Shown here piece after piece: positions 5,419-5,443 of a stretch of DNA of 5,443 nt. The stretch spans positions 1-5,443 of the forward strand of contig JAOPUY010000162.1 in the NCBI GenBank assembly GCA_025963265.1. The letters run 5' to 3'. The notes under the pieces were generated by a model. The model worked only from the letters and a program-made list of their open reading frames with translations, did no database searches and had not been told where the DNA came from. Position 1 is the first letter of the stretch, and every line of letters begins with the position of its first letter. The position numbers and the translations under genes are program-made. Source of the stretch: Frankiales bacterium. Its GTDB lineage: Bacteria > Actinomycetota > Actinomycetes > Mycobacteriales > Jatrophihabitantaceae.

Positions 5419-5443
5419 ATGGCGATCAGCGTGTTCGAGCTGT
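5419..5443 (+). CDS. Possible L-serine dehydratase (L-serine ammonia-lyase), N-terminal fragment
   Basis: Only the first eight codons are present: MAISVFEL. Iron-sulfur L-serine dehydratases of Actinobacteria begin with M-A/T-I-S-V-F-D-L before their GIGPSSSHT motif, so the match is suggestive despite its shortness. Such enzymes convert L-serine to pyruvate and ammonia. The ATG is 12 bp after the LacI-family stop, with a weak GGGCGG 4 nt before it, so the gene probably shares the LacI transcript. Serine dehydratases often accompany glycine-betaine and sarcosine breakdown genes, which would fit the betaine-type transporter at the other end. The eight residues are too few for a firm call. Confidence 0.5.

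Overview
The window is high-GC DNA (roughly 70% G+C by eye) with GTG start codons, strong GC bias at third codon positions, and protein families typical of Actinobacteria. The genus cannot be read from the sequence. It holds five complete genes and two genes cut by the window edges, packed very tightly: an ATP-binding subunit of a glycine-betaine/choline-type ABC importer (left edge, minus), an IclR regulator (minus), a histidine/phenylalanine ammonia-lyase superfamily protein (plus), a cysteine-dioxygenase-type cupin (minus), a metal-dependent amidohydrolase/decarboxylase (minus), a LacI regulator (plus), and the first codons of what looks like L-serine dehydratase (right edge, plus).

Layout. 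The iclR-like gene and the transporter ATPase form one leftward unit with a 4-bp start/stop overlap. The lyase-like gene diverges from them across a 214-bp intergenic region that contains small TTCC/GGAA palindromes. The lyase gene runs head-on into the leftward amidohydrolase-cupin pair, and the two convergent stop codons share the four bases CTAG. The amidohydrolase and cupin genes overlap by 8 bp. The amidohydrolase diverges from the LacI gene across about 120 bp that carry three tandem 13-bp copies of a LacI-type operator half-palindrome pattern. The LacI gene is followed after 12 bp by the putative serine dehydratase.

How it may work together (inference). The lyase homologue has lost the Ala-Ser-Gly triad that forms the MIO electrophile (the site reads GSIGTGDL) and the second active-site Tyr is Phe, yet it keeps the N-terminal Tyr loop, the HAL-type Ser-His aryl-pocket pair, the PQVHG segment and the C-terminal Glu. 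A MIO-free member of this superfamily, ergothionase, removes trimethylamine from ergothioneine. An importer subunit of the betaine type, a thiol-dioxygenase-type cupin, an ACMSD-like amidohydrolase and a serine dehydratase next to it suggest an uncharacterised catabolic cluster for a quaternary-amine and possibly sulfur-containing imidazole compound. The amidohydrolase is also unusual: its metal ligands are present but the catalytic His of the family's AHGGG motif is Ala. No urocanase-like gene is visible in the window, so any pathway is incomplete here.

There is no RNA gene, insertion sequence, CRISPR array or clear intrinsic terminator that I can support.
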